A DNA stretch of 64,000 bases from Ceratodon purpureus (Eukaryota; Streptophyta; Bryopsida; Pseudoditrichales; Ditrichaceae). The stretch is from positions 68,440,674 through 68,504,673 of the forward strand of contig CM026426.1 of the NCBI GenBank assembly GCA_014871385.1, in the 5' to 3' direction. The notes under the pieces are model-generated. The model saw only the letters and a list, made by a program, of their open reading frames with translations. It did no database searches and was not told the origin of the DNA. Positions 21,288-32,760 of the stretch are shown here, in pieces. Numbering within the stretch: the stretch's first letter is position 1; each line of letters starts with the position of its first letter. The translations under genes were made by a program, and so were the position numbers.

Positions 21288-22660
21288 GCATTTAACAGGT
21301 GTGAAATGGGAAATGCGCTTCAGCTGCAGGATCCTGTCCACAACAGTGATGTCGGGCTTGCCGAATGGATGTAGGATGGTGTGGTCTAATTCTTGCAGTG
21401 GCCATGGCAAGGGGCTCCACGATGGAGCAGGAGCGATGTTCAAATGTGCAATACGCAAAGAAGAAATGAATTTCGAGTCGAGGACTAAGCTGCAAACTGC
21501 AGCCGACGTAGTGAGCTTCTATAACCGGAAAGAGCTAGAGGAGCATCGCGCATACGGGAACGCAAGGAGGACTCGCAATCGATATTTTCATCTGATTGAA
21601 CGAGGTTCCGTCGATAGGAGTCGAGACTTAGACTGTGGGCCTGTACTAGGGACCAGATCTGTACATTCAGTGTCTTCGGTGTCTCCTACGAATGTCACCT
21701 ACTTGCACATAAGGCAACGTGCTTGTTTTTGTCCGGAGTGCATGGATGACAACCCCATGCTATGTGCAAAACAAGAGCACGTGCGACATTGGGCCTTAAA
21801 AGTGTTACAACCACTAACTCCGATTCTGGTAAGCACTCTGCAATGAGCACCAGAAGTTGCTTTGATTTGAATGGTGGTATTCTCCGATTGGTGAGGACCA
21901 TGTTCGGTGATGGTTCCAACTAAGATTATTAGCCGTGTCTGTCCTGCGGTTAAGTATGTGCCGCCTTGTGAAGAAGTGGGGACCGTTCATGCGGTATGCT
22001 GACTCTTCAGTGCATGCGTGTCACTGTGTAGTTCGCAAGCACAAGAAGTCGATTTCAAAGAACAAGTGAGCATGCTGGGGAGTCGTCTGCTTCAGCAGAA
22101 AACATGGCTTCCGGGGTTGAAGTGGCCGGCACTGAGTCGGATTGGCCTGCACCAAATGTGGTCGAGCCAGATGCAGAGAACATGAACGAAGATTTCGTGG
22201 ACAATTTAGTTGACGAGGGCGAGGACGAGGCGGATTTGGAATCAGAGGCTGAACGATTGGAGACTGGGGACACCTATGTAGTGTATACTGACCGCCCTCA
22301 AAATGGCAATCGATTCTTACTGGTGCTATGTGACATGCCCGTGCACAACAACAACGCCACGTTCACAGATGGGTGGGGTTGTACATGGTCCAAAGACACT
22401 ATGCTGATAAGCGGGACTTACTACCGGCAAATTCCAAGCGTCGGACGTGATGCAAGTGCGTACAGGTATGAGCTCCTCGAAGACGAGCCGAAGGCTTGGA
22501 ACTACTTCCACCTCGTGGTGCAGTCGTAGGTACAGTTGTTGCAGTACAAGAGTAACAAGAGGAATCCTCGATTCAAGATGTCGGCACAGACGAGGGAAGC
22601 GATTCTGTCGAACGTAGAGGAACGACAATCGTACAATGCACATTATTGGAAGGAGCGCTG

Positions 22661-23269
22661 AGAAGGCCTGTCTCTGCCAGCCATGTCAGGGGCGTACTGG
22701 GTTCGTGCTATGTTGGCGATTTTCCAAAACTGATATTGGGAGAACTGATTCTCGTTTCAGGGGGTTTGACTTAGGTTTTTTTCAATGCACCTTTGAGAAA
22801 ATGTCGACCAGGGTTACGGTACTTATCTTGACATTTTGTGTGGGAGCATAGTGGGAGTAGCTACGGGTAGTTTTGTCGAACCACTCCGACTAGAAGTACT
22901 GCTGCGTTGATCAAGGACGGCAATATGAAAAGGCTTTATACCTCATTGACTAGGCGATTGCTTATGCGCCAGACGTCATTCACTTATACCTTGTTATGGT
23001 GCCGATATTTGTTACTGGGACAATTTTCGTGGACAATATTTTTCGCCTCTTTTGTTCAGGTGCTGAATGATGTATAAGTTCAGGTAATTGTCATTGTTTA
23101 CGTGCAATTTGTAATCAGCACTATCCAAACTCTCTCCTTCTGAGCCATTCCAGTTCGACCTGTTAGTGTCTGCAGTATTTTGCAATATTACTCGAATCTG
23201 GTCGTAGGCACTGTTGTCATTTTTTCTTCTATTGTGCTCAAGGTATTGGTGAGATTTCTTCTTTTCTAG
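22661..23269. other. Remainder of the enlarged NAA15 intron
   Basis: No coding frame. Between the end of the inserted transposase gene and the acceptor TAG at 23267-23269. It probably holds the right end of the inserted element, which I could not delimit. Confidence 0.5.
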
Positions 23270-24427
23270 GGTAGAATACTGAAGCTCGGTGGAGATCCTG
23301 TGGCTGCTGCAACTTTAGCTCATGCAGCTGGGACCAGGGATCTTGCTGATCAATTTTTGGTCGGGACTTCTAATCATTAGGGTACTTGCGCGGGCCTCGC
23401 ATGCTGGAAGCTGACCAGGTATTCGTTGTTGACTCTGGTGATTTTCTTCTTAACTAGTTCTATTCCCGATTTAGAAATTTTGGAGGCTCGATTCGGAATC
23501 TTCGAAAAATTGCTTCAATCCTTATCGAAGGTCATTGTGTTGGGTACACCCATGATGTTCGGATGATGATTCCCAGGGTGGTAAGTGCACATCTTTATAT
23601 GCTTTAGGGTGCAGGGAAGAGTGCTGTACTCTTCAGCAAGGAAGGCGATGAACATAATAACTTGTTTGATATGCGATGCAGGCGGAAAATTTTGGACCTT
23701 CTATAATGCAAAGGTGACGAACCTCCTGATAGATGTTCCTTTGTCCACGTGGTTGTTTGTCAGTAAATTTCTCTGATTTCTGTAGGTACGAGCTATCACT
23801 TGGTGATAGCCACTGTAGGTGAGGAAATATGGGCATGGCTTCGACAGTATACTTCGCTGTGGAGAAACACTACAATGATATGGTTGAGGATCTGTTCTAC
23901 TGTCGACGAGCTCCTCACGAAAAACGACTTTGAGAGCATACATTCGCATGTTGCAGAACGAAGATCATCTCCATCATGATTGTTTCCTTTTTAGAGCTGG
24001 TACTCCAACCTCCCGGTAGGATTTCCAGATTTTTGTATCGAATGATTTAAAGAGATTTTGAGATATGTGATGGACTCTTATTAGGGTTAATGTGCTGGAA
24101 GCTGCTATTTTATCTCAGTTTAGGGTGTTTTTTCTGTGTTGACCCCCAGCTCTTTATATATCTTTCATGACTGCAACCTTCTCTATTGTGCGAGAATTTC
24201 TTCTGAGTCACATAAGGTATGGATTGTACAGAAGATGTAATTTCTGCCAAAAATCTAACCTCTCAGGTGCTACATCAAACTTCATGATCCACCTGCAAAG
24301 GCTGCAGCAGAAGAACAGGAAGCATCTGCAGCAGAAGAACAGGAAGCATCTGCAGCAGGTTTGCCTGCTGCTCAAGGATGGAAGATGCGCCAGAAACTTC
24401 GCTCGGAAAAGCAAAAGCAAAGAAGGT

Positions 24428-26466
24428 ATATGATGAGCTTCCTTGTTTTTGCTTTGATCATGAATAGCTATATGTTTCTTTCCTAGAATTTCGATATTGG
24501 ATTCTCTTCTTGGATATGGCAGTTTCACTTCACGGTGCAGATGATAGTCTCGTGCTGCCACGTTGTTTCTCCTGCTTTGTTTTGTAGTCATAGTTTACAT
24601 AATTATTGTGCATGATTTTATACTAGAGAAGAGATTGTGCGTCATTCAACAATCTTCCAGTTCTGCTTGGCTAAGTCTGGAACTCAGAATGTGAATTTTT
24701 GACAGTAGGACATCAAAACGGCAGGTGTTCTCGCCCTATTCGAAGGCAAGGACAAGAACGTGCAAGGAAAACGTCGGCAAAGCAAGTTAGAGAAATGACT
24801 CACTTTGCTGAAAGGATTACTTGTATAAATCGGTTGCTTACACGCTTGGCATTCCCGATATGTCCGAGTTCTTCCTGTGAATCCGATCATTTCAATTGGT
24901 GTATTTTGTAGTCTGCATATATGGTATCTCTGAATCCATGACGTTGTTTAAAACTGTAAACGTTTGGCTTACTATGAAGCTTGGACTGTATGAAAGTCAG
25001 TATGATAGGTTCAATGAGATCCATAAGACTTTCAAAGACATGTCTCCCGAATAGGGTTAGGACTATAGACTGCCTTAAGAATTTCGGAAATGAAGATAGT
25101 GAAGCCATTGTGGTGACTGATGCCGAGCGCATCCTCCGCCTCGGAGACCTCCGTTGCTAGGTTCACCAGCAATGCTCGTGACTCTTGGTACGTAAACTGT
25201 GTTTGTTTAGGTGGTGGTGCCCTAGATTTTTGCAGCAAAAAATATTGTACAGTGCAGAGAATCAGTAAACTGATATTAAGGCACTCCACTTTGTTGTGGC
25301 ACACGTAGACCCCTCCTGTGCGTTGTTCGGTTGAGGTACTTTGGGCGGCCTACCTGTCACTGCTGATCTCACTTTCGGCGGATTGGGGGTGCTGTGGACA
25401 GGGTTGCAGTGAAAACGCAGGGGAATAGTTGCACTTCAAACGCTGCGTACAGGCCTTCCATCACTTCAAGAACGGTGTACAGGGTTTAGGTCAGAGTCAT
25501 GCCACTTTCGTGCATGTATCCACGCATTGCGAGATCCTATGTCAAACTCAACTCACTTGCACTTGAGAGGCAGGGGTGACAATAGTGCGGAGTGCTCCAT
25601 CTCCTATGTCATCACTGATTTTTCGCTGTTTTTTAGGTGGATCGGGAGCCTCACTGAGTAATGCCTTGAGTTCCTCATTCCACTGTCTGCCTAGTGAGTA
25701 ATGTGCTTGTCTAACCGCAATATTTTCTGTCACTGTGGCATGACAGGTGGAACTGTGAGGTTCCCAACATGGGCACTGCTAGGGCACTGCTTCACTTTCA
25801 CCACCATCCTGGTGCTTCGTCCTACTCTCAGAACTGTGGGGGACTTCTTCGACGGTGCCGTGGCACTTATCTTTTGGTTTGCCACTTTGATCTCACTTCT
25901 AAACGGTTTAGTAATCTTTGTTTTCTTTGGCTCACTCGGTGGCTCACTTAGTAATCACTATAGTTACGATGTACTGGCCACTTAGAGGAGCTGTCCATGT
26001 GTGAGTGTCAGTAAGTACTTCACTTCGCACGACGGACGGTGACAGTGTGGTACCCTTTGGACGGGCCTCAATCAGGGCAGTGTCTCAGTTGCATTGCCCT
26101 TGTGGACACTTTTTCACTTGGGAGCAGCTAAAGACGCCTCTCGACAGTGGCATGTCACTTTTCATTCGCTGGCCACGATTACTTTCACTTTACTTTCACT
26201 TACTCGCTTTCTGTTCAGTGGTTGAGATATGTGATGGAGTCATATCTGAGTTGATGTGAGCACATATTGTGAATGTAAGTACTTATGGAGTGCAGTATAT
26301 TACAAAGTTTTTTCATCAAGACATTACTCGACCACTTGAAGCGAACGGGCAAGCAATAGTCAAGTGCAACGGAAATGGTATCGTCCTGTCTATTTGGATC
26401 ACTACGGTACATTTGCATATTGTTTTTATGTTTGGGGTCTCTGAAGATTGTTGTTTGATTTTGTAG
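24428..26466. other. Region without a firmly identified gene
   Basis: A short frame near 24700-24800 rich in Lys/Arg may be a further remnant of NAA15, but I cannot align it. On the minus strand 25548-25733 encodes EAPDPPKKQRKISDD-like sequence, and a neighbouring frame 25985-25760 is Lys/Pro-rich, so part of an unknown minus-strand gene may be present in broken form. Nothing here is strong enough to name. Confidence 0.4.
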
Positions 26467-26640
26467 GGATGGATTGCAGATTTTTATACCCGTCATCGAG
26501 TCACTTGGGTTTGAAACTGATCCTCGGTGTCGTGCACGAGGACAAGCTTTCTTTTTGTTAGGTTCACACCGGCCTCGAGAATTTCTTGTTACAACTACGC
26601 GTAGTGAGGTACCCCCTCGCAACGTCCGTGATTATCAGTC
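26467..26640 (+). pseudogene. Fragment of a Snu114/EFTUD2- or EF2-like GTPase
   Basis: After a clear acceptor (TAG at 26464-26466) the frame reads FIPVIESLGFETDPRCRARGQAF, then PREFLVTTTR. Both eEF2 and the U5 snRNP GTPase Snu114/EFTUD2 carry LPVIESFGFETDLR-x-TQGQAF at this place in the C-terminal half. The following REF-V-TRR-like run fits Snu114 better. Sequence between the two motifs has lost similarity and no other exon of the gene is evident within 2 kb, so this is an isolated remnant. Confidence 0.55.
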
Positions 26641-28010
26641 ACCAATAGTGCTTTGTGTTCCTATCACATACAAGTCAATGCAAGTGCATGTCTGTTCCCT
26701 TGTGCATTAGTTGTGGCTCAGTTTTGCTACAGAATCTTCTCGCCTGCTTTGATCTTGTACAACAGAGGTTTTTCGGGCTTGTGTGCAGGGACCGAGCGAA
26801 GATGTGAGTTTCCAAAGAATCCTAAACCTTCGGAAGATATTCTCTATTCACATTCATAGTCTAGTATTCTGAAATTCCCTATCACCTTCGTGCTTTCATA
26901 CATGCGCATTTACCGATGTACTCAAGGTCACTTTAGGTACGGTGAAGAAATTAAATACTCTTGCCGAGGATGCGGTGAGGTCTTCACTTGATAACACCTT
27001 CATCGAACTCCGTGCCGGGGACGACTTCTCTAAATTACACTGCAACGAGACTTCGGGGGATACATTGCTTTACATTTTTTTATGTGGATGTCTACCTCTG
27101 TTGGCTGCTGCGATTATATGTTACAATCATGAGATACCTGAGATTTTTGATTGTGCGTGTACAATCTGCCCATCAAAATTGTCTTATAAGCTTCTGTGAA
27201 ACTGTGAAATAAGTAATGTCTGGTTTTGTAGAGTATGTCAACAATGCTCTGTTCTAAATGAAGTTAATTGCTTTCCTGATTAGATATGTTTTTTGGCTAT
27301 GGAATCAGTCCTGAGTTGCTATTCCAATTCTCAATGAACTCAGTAATGTTCTCACTAATCTTCTCTCTAATTTGCTCACTAGTAAAATCACATGGCATGT
27401 GACGTGACCTCATGTTGTCTTACAGAAATCATGAGAGCTTGATCTCTACAACCTGGGTGCCACCTCCAGTGACGTCTTGCGCATGAAGGGTGTGACAGGT
27501 TACTCTGAATTGCCTTCAGTGTAACAAGGACGTTGGTGTTCTCCTATCCAGCTCAAATCAATGAGCAACTCCCAGGAAGTAAGCTGTATATGCCCGAGGG
27601 ACTTCCCCTTCCATTTCTCCATCGCCTACTCCGAGAGCTCTCCTTGTTTTTTCGCATCGTCCTCCTCGTCTGCACTCTTGGCCTCACTCTTCCGACCCGT
27701 CACGAGGTACTGTGATTGCTTAGTTGTTTGGCCACCTAACGCATTCCATTTTGCGGGTTCATTGTGTTTGCAGTATTTGTACCACCTCATGCCCTTGTGT
27801 TCCATTTTCGCCGTCTCTGCTGTACATATCAGTTGTCTCAACTGTCGACTCCCAAACTTGGTGTACCTTGTCTTGGATGATGTCTCTCCCAACTTCTGCA
27901 TAACTAAGAACACGCTTGTATGTTTCATATCCGAGGCGTGCTTGTTTACCTCAACCTTGTTTCCCTCTCACCAACTGACTAACGTCCGTGCCGGCGTTGC
28001 TGTGGACAGC
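26641..28010. other. Ambiguous stretch, open frames on both strands
   Basis: A plus frame at 26942-27070 (VKKLNTLAEDAVRSSLDN) and a minus frame at 27928-27626 rich in Lys/Glu with YCKHNEPAKW both look somewhat protein-like, but neither matches a family I know and neither has supporting splice sites. Frames upstream of ATG 28011 on the plus strand are Cys/Ser/Leu-rich and probably not coding. Confidence 0.3.
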
Positions 28011-29509
28011 ATGGCCACCGTCGAGGAGTCTTCCGTCCCGTGGTTTGTGGAATTCATGTGGCTGCATAACAGGGGCATGGTTCCCAAGATAACTCCTAAC
28101 AAGTACATGCCCAGCCGCCTAGCTATGGCTGATTTCTTTGGTCCCCCTTCCGCCCTGGGATACGTGTTCGCAGATCAGGGGCTACCAAACTACGAGGTGA
28201 ATGTGAGCTAGTTGTTCTTGCAAGTACTCCAACTGCCGTGGCCTGAGTCCGGTGTGATGCCATTTCACTTCACCAGAGGCTTGATGGTGGGTGCGTTGGG
28301 CGTGGAGGTGAATTGGGCCAACTTTGTGTTTGGCCAAACACACCCACCCCAGTCGAAGACCAAAATACCGAGGATCCTCCCGAAGTACAAGTCACTTCAG
28401 GAGCCTCTTCCTCCGCTGCTCATGGTCATGCCCCGTGCACACCTATCGGTACTCTCTCCCCCCTCAGAAGTTCTATTTTAAATTCTTTGTTTCAGCAGCC
28501 ACCATCTTCGCCACACTGATTCCCACTCTCTCACATGATATAGCAGAGTAAACGGCGTCTGAGTCTGGTGGTCCTCTGTAATTTTTAGAAATCCAACTTC
28601 TCTGATTTCACCTGTGCGATTTGCGTGTCTTCACGTGCTACATTGGAGGTTGTCTCCATTGATCATTGTCCATGGTCGATTTGGTCTCTCACTGAGTAAT
28701 GTCTTGACACAGGTGAAATCCTCTGTGGCAACGGCCATCGCACAACATCTGAATGCAGAGGGAGGGAGTTCCACTGGCGTCGGACTCCCGCAATCACAGG
28801 AGATGACTGCCGCAAGCTTTGACATCCTGCCCAACGCGGAGGCACCCGTGGAAGACCGTGGCCATACGCACCTGGAAAACGCGCCTTTAGTAATTGTTCC
28901 CATCACTCACACACCTCTGGTGCCTTCCCCTAAAGGGCAGATCGTCGGAGATCCCAAAGTCCGTGGCCCGGTGACCCTGGACCTCGCTTAAATTTCCGCT
29001 TTGGCGCTGCTCCGTACAAGTTTCACGAACTCCGTCGACAATGAGCGTGTGCGCCTGCTGATGGTCGAAAGGGATCTTGGGAAGTCGGTAGGTAAACTAC
29101 GGAAGAGCTTAACTGAGCAGAGACAGCCCCTCACTGTGATGGAACGGAAAGCCTTAGAGAAGTCCGACAACCATGACCGGGCCAAAGCACAATTCCGCAG
29201 GGCACGTGAAATCATGAACGCCAATAAGCTGGACATAGGTGCGTCTGTCACAAAGCATGGTGGATCAGCTGGAAATTCCGGTGTGCAAATGTTTGAGCAG
29301 CTCTTGTCAACTCCTGGATGGACAATGTTGCTGTCGCGGCCAAACAGGTGGAGTCTTGGAAATTAAAGTTGAAGCTTCAGAGAGAACGAGTCGAGAAGAC
29401 AGAGGGGGAACTTGCTGCAGCGGAGGACGTCCTGAAGGAGAAGGTGGAAGTCCTGGACGAGTCTCTAACACACCTACATGCTCTTGCTGGTTTCCTCGCA
29501 AGTCTGTGA
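28011..29509 (+). pseudogene. Possible degraded fourth copy of the coiled-coil/RING-like family (copy D)
   Basis: ATG 28011 opens a frame (WFVEFMWLHNRGMVPK, then FFGPPSALGYVFADQG) interrupted by TAG 28209-28211 and continuing to FHFTRGLMVGALGVEVNWA (about 28260-28320). That last run resembles RFLKGAFATFVHGLEVNWVAEA of copy A at 39.3-41.3 kb. A frameshift follows. After a likely acceptor near 28713 the frame continues, with TAA at 28989-28991, into a long charged helical region (DNERVRLLMVERDLGKSVGKL) and then, in another frame, a strong coiled coil (ERVEKTEGELAAAEDVLKE) ending TGA near 29509. No Cys/His cluster is seen at the end, unlike copies A and C. Kinship rests mainly on one motif and on shared domain order, so it is tentative. 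Confidence 0.35.
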
Positions 29510-31094
29510 GGGTGAGAATGTAGACATAGGAGTGAGGAATCTCAATCTGCCTGCCTTCACCATGATTCTCAGTATTTTTTTTCTTCTGTCCCACTGTAAT
29601 AGAGTCAAGTTTTCTTGCAATTGACTTCGTGGCCCCAAGTCGACGGAGACGGAGAATTGAACTCACGCTGGTATCTGCACAAACAGTAATTTGTGGAAAA
29701 GTATTTTGAACTTTGAACTTAGATTCTGCAGATGGACATTGGGCCCGCCGTTACCAACCATCACAGATGGCTTCGCGGACAGTATGAATTCAGTGACACA
29801 GCTCTCTTGGATTTAGGATTGTAGAACTCTGCAATGGTACATTTTGGGAAGCCATCTTCTGTACAGGAATCTCTGGGGTTGAGCAATGTCGTCCAGCATT
29901 TCTTCTACCCTATGTTCTTTCACAGCCTTCTTCCGTGCTCCGTCAGTGCTTGTTCAGAACACTGTCTTTTACCAAACGCTAAGTGGAGCGGTGCTAGTCC
30001 AGTTACTTTTCCCCAAAAGTGCAGTCAGAAAGCGAAGCCGAAGTAGAAGAGCACGAACTGAACACATGCCTTCGCATAGCACCGTATGTAATCACTTCCG
30101 ACTTCAATGATTCTAGAATTACAACTGCATGACTCATGTCCTGTTCATCTGTCTAATTATATCTTCACGCCCGACCACTTCAATCACGGCAATCCCTTTG
30201 CCCTATGGTTCTGGATTTCTGAATAATTGTATTCATTGTCATTTTGCAAGATTTTTGCAAGATTTTGCTCAAAAAGTGAGGCGCAAGTACCAGTAGAGTA
30301 ACAGAGCAGTTGCAAGAACTACAGTCCATGTATTGACTCGCATTGTTATGCAACAGGTGGTTTTTGAAGGATCTGTTTATCCTACTAACTCGGTACAAGA
30401 ATCTCTGCAGTCACAATGAGGGGACATGTGTTCCCACTTCCCACTTTCCACTGACCCTTGCACTTTGCTTTGTAGTGCCCCTCTCACTGTGATTCCACTG
30501 ACCCCGTGCATAGCGAAGTTGTCACGACAGTACTCACGATGTAACATATACTTAATCCAAACTCCCGCTATTCAATTTCATACTGAGTAACATGAATATA
30601 AAACAATAAAGTCCATGGCCAGTTTCCTATGGAAGATCAGCATACAGTATCTCAAACGTGTAAATACAGTGCACTTGCGTGCCATTCTGTTTCCGACACA
30701 GAGGCTGAACCGTCCTCTTTGAGAATAAGTCTCCTCGACAAAATGTATTTTTTCACGCGTCATTGTTGAAAATAAAATGAGCGAGTATGTTCTATCCTAC
30801 ACCAGAACAGAAGTGGCATTGACTATATTGCGCCAGTAACACGAGAACCTAGACTACCTATCTTTTTAAGTATTCCATAGAGGCCTGCTGCAGGTAGTCT
30901 CCCACCTCGCTTGCCCAAGATGTCACAAACTTTATGCACAGTTTTCCTTTCCTCAACTGTAGTAGTTTCATCCTGCACAAAAATTTGAGCTTCAATTAGA
31001 TTTGACGTAATTTCAAAGACTTCTTATGTCCATCTATTGAACAAACCACAATGTAGATACATAGTAAGCTGCGTAAACAACATAAGCAGCCGAG
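29510..31094. other. No gene identified
   Basis: Mixed non-coding sequence. A minus-strand stretch at 30880-30980 reads as a plausible exon (ERKTVHKVCDILGKRGG) next to the ALG9 remnants, but I cannot place it in that protein. Confidence 0.4.
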
Positions 31095-32760
31095 CTAACC
31101 ATAGTGCACAATGTTGTGAGTAATCTGGCAAGGAAAAAATGGGAGGAAACCTCCACCCAATAACAAGTAAATCACTAATGGAGCAGCAGCTAGAGCAGCA
31201 AAAGGCCAGCCGATAAGAACTCCAGCTGCTGTGACAGCCACAACTGTTTTATGCCTATCTCCCAATAAGACAAGTGCTGATGCTAGGGTGATTGCATACC
31301 TAGAGAAAGTGTTTGGCAAAAAACCTGAGAATTGCAGACCACAATGTCATTTCATGTGTGGTTTCTCCCACCTCCAACTGTCCAGCAATTGAATCTCTAA
31401 GAATAACGTAATGAATTGGAATTCTATTATGCAACTAACATTTCATGTTCAAAAGTCAAAAGAAAATATATTGGTTAAAAAAATGAGTTTCACATCATTT
31501 ACAACTGGAAAAAGACGAGAAACAAGGCAGTAGACGCACATAAGCATGCTTGCGTTAAAGCTTCCGCTGATGACACAAAGTAGCATTCAAGTGTGCATTC
31601 CAACTATAGCTCCAAATTTTTGATTAGCAGCTTCCACTAATGTCACCTCAGTAGACGCTGATAGTAAACCCAATGGCAGCCTGGCCGTGTAAAACACTTG
31701 CACTTGCATTACATTCTCTAAATGTTAAACTCCGTTGCTTCCATATGGAAGTGCACCTATACTACCCTTGCTTACTTCATTCAGGTCATATGATTTACAA
31801 TTATTCGATAGTCCAGCCACTTGCAAATTCTTATATAGAAAATAGTTCTGCTTCTACAGCTTCAAAGAAGGTAATATATGGCACGACCTCACTCAAAACT
31901 ACTAATATGCAGACAGCTCAACAACCTAGAAGGATCATAATAGCTCATACAAAAATGACATGAGTACCGGTATGTGAGGAATGACTCACCTTGTAAGACA
32001 GCAGCACAGGAGGTCCACCAAAAACCGCATGTAGCAACTCATACAGATACAAATACTGTGCAAAGTCAGAACTGCACCAACCAGACAAACACCAACGATT
32101 GATAATAACCCAAAACTGAACTATCCCAAGAAATAAGTAAATTATTACAATATACACCCCATAACATGTTTAGTTGCTGTGAAACATTAATAGCTGCACA
32201 GAAGGATTCATCTACACAGTTGATAATCAAATCGACTAGATACACCAATCCCATAACAAAACACACATCTAATGCACTAAAACGCTGTCTACAATAGCAT
32301 GAAACTCCAATCCTAATAACTTCCAATGCAACGATCAAATAGCCGGAACGAGGAAAAACTATCACTGAAGATGATCAAACCCCAAAAAATTCACGCCTGC
32401 AGTGATTAACGTGTTAGGGTTTACGGTTCATCATCTCCAAAAACCAGGGTTAATTCACAGCTAACTGCAGACTTACGAAAACCGTTTGGGACTCATGGTT
32501 ACATAAATCTAACAACTATCAAACATCAATTATCCATCCTTTCGCCTGACAAAAATCAAAGCTACTAATCAGCTTCTACTCTACAACTGATGGCTTCACT
32601 AACAAATTATTTCAAATTGAGCGCCACACCTGTACTCCCAAGTTTGAATCCCGGACTTGTCAAGCAAGTAGTGAAGCTGCTCCAAGTAGTTGAAAACCTC
32701 ATCGCAGTCGTGGATATTGTTGTACATGGCGCTATAGTAGCGAGCGATCATGATCCAGCA
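31095..32760 (-). pseudogene. Remnants of ALG9-type alpha-1,2-mannosyltransferase
   Basis: ALG9 adds mannose to the lipid-linked oligosaccharide in the ER membrane. Three pieces appear in gene order on the minus strand: about 32760-32660 (HDCDEVFNYLEQLHYLL, against the family's HDCDEVFNYWEPLHYLL with its acidic D-E motif), 32070-31988 (FAQYLYLYELLHAVFGGP, against RSYLYILFHELVG-type sequence) ending at a GTGAG donor, and 31319-31110 (FSRYAITLASALVLLG and GVLIGWPFAALAAAPLVIYL, a transmembrane segment). Trp to Leu and Pro to Gln changes in the first motif and loss of readable sequence between and after the pieces indicate a pseudogene. Introns are kept, so it is a genomic copy. Confidence 0.65.

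Larger units (their letters stand above)
18002..22660 (+). mobile_element. DDE-type transposase gene of an element inserted in the NAA15 intron, decayed
   Basis: Starts at ATG 18002 or 18038. Order: basic coiled N-terminus; RGDSFNRGTARGIAYN; acidic linker; YRKCRWAASKGVNQLMRIL; a helix-turn-helix-like stretch VLTAAVLKGDSQRRICKALG (18920-18985); a Cys/His-rich zinc region 19560-19880; AVDFAR then YTFQPYQELQSMHW (about 20130-20190); IIWSNGCAA-TAG-FKSRRCWYH (20404-20456); CSGHGKGLHDGAGA (21394-21435); and a C-terminal domain GDTYVVYTDRPQNGNRF to YNAHYWKER ending TGA 22658-22660. I know this arrangement (SDGCAAQFKS ... HGKGxxDGxGA) from unclassified transposase-like proteins of plants and animals, but cannot name the superfamily. 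Interruptions: TGA 18299, TAG 18848, TAG 19912, TAG 20430, TAG 22527, a frameshift near 20150, and a 31-base G run that may shift the frame. The expected Asp of the SDGC motif is Asn. Confidence 0.65.
16102..24427 (+). pseudogene. Decayed NAA15 (NatA N-acetyltransferase auxiliary subunit) gene with transposon in an intron
   Basis: NAA15 is the TPR scaffold of the ribosome-bound NatA complex. Pieces in order: about 16102-16171 (MLEEAGQAQLACRSLHTKKG); 16450-16562 (VEKLGQREHRASLYL, then EEIYRKLLDVMPHNYQ); 17720-17818 (RRYEEARSYFNQAIEHTPRV); 23270-23420 (GRILKLGGDPVAAATLAHAA then MLEADQ in another frame); 23612-23680 (VLFSKEGDEHNNLFDMRC); 23788-23980 (YELSLGDSH, VEKHYNDMVEDL, then LRAYIRMLQNEDHLHHD in other frames); 24267-24427 (CYIKLHDPPAKAAAEEQEA to KMRQKLRSEKQKQRR). 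Each follows the order of plant NAA15. Exon borders keep GT/AG, so this is a genomic copy, not a retrocopy. Stops (TGA in exons 16450, 17720 and 23788) and frameshifts make it a pseudogene. The first third of the protein is not seen. The intron 17819-23269 is swollen by an inserted transposon. Confidence 0.75.

Noticed and set aside
18413..22660. LTR retrotransposon or KDZ-type element
   Set aside because: No reverse transcriptase, integrase or LTR pair is seen, and the motifs differ from KDZ; the SDGC/HGKG motif set fits another transposase-like group.
27626..27928. 100-codon Lys/Glu-rich minus-strand ORF
   Set aside because: Looks somewhat protein-like, but it has no known domain or neighbour; kept only as a note in the ambiguous stretch.
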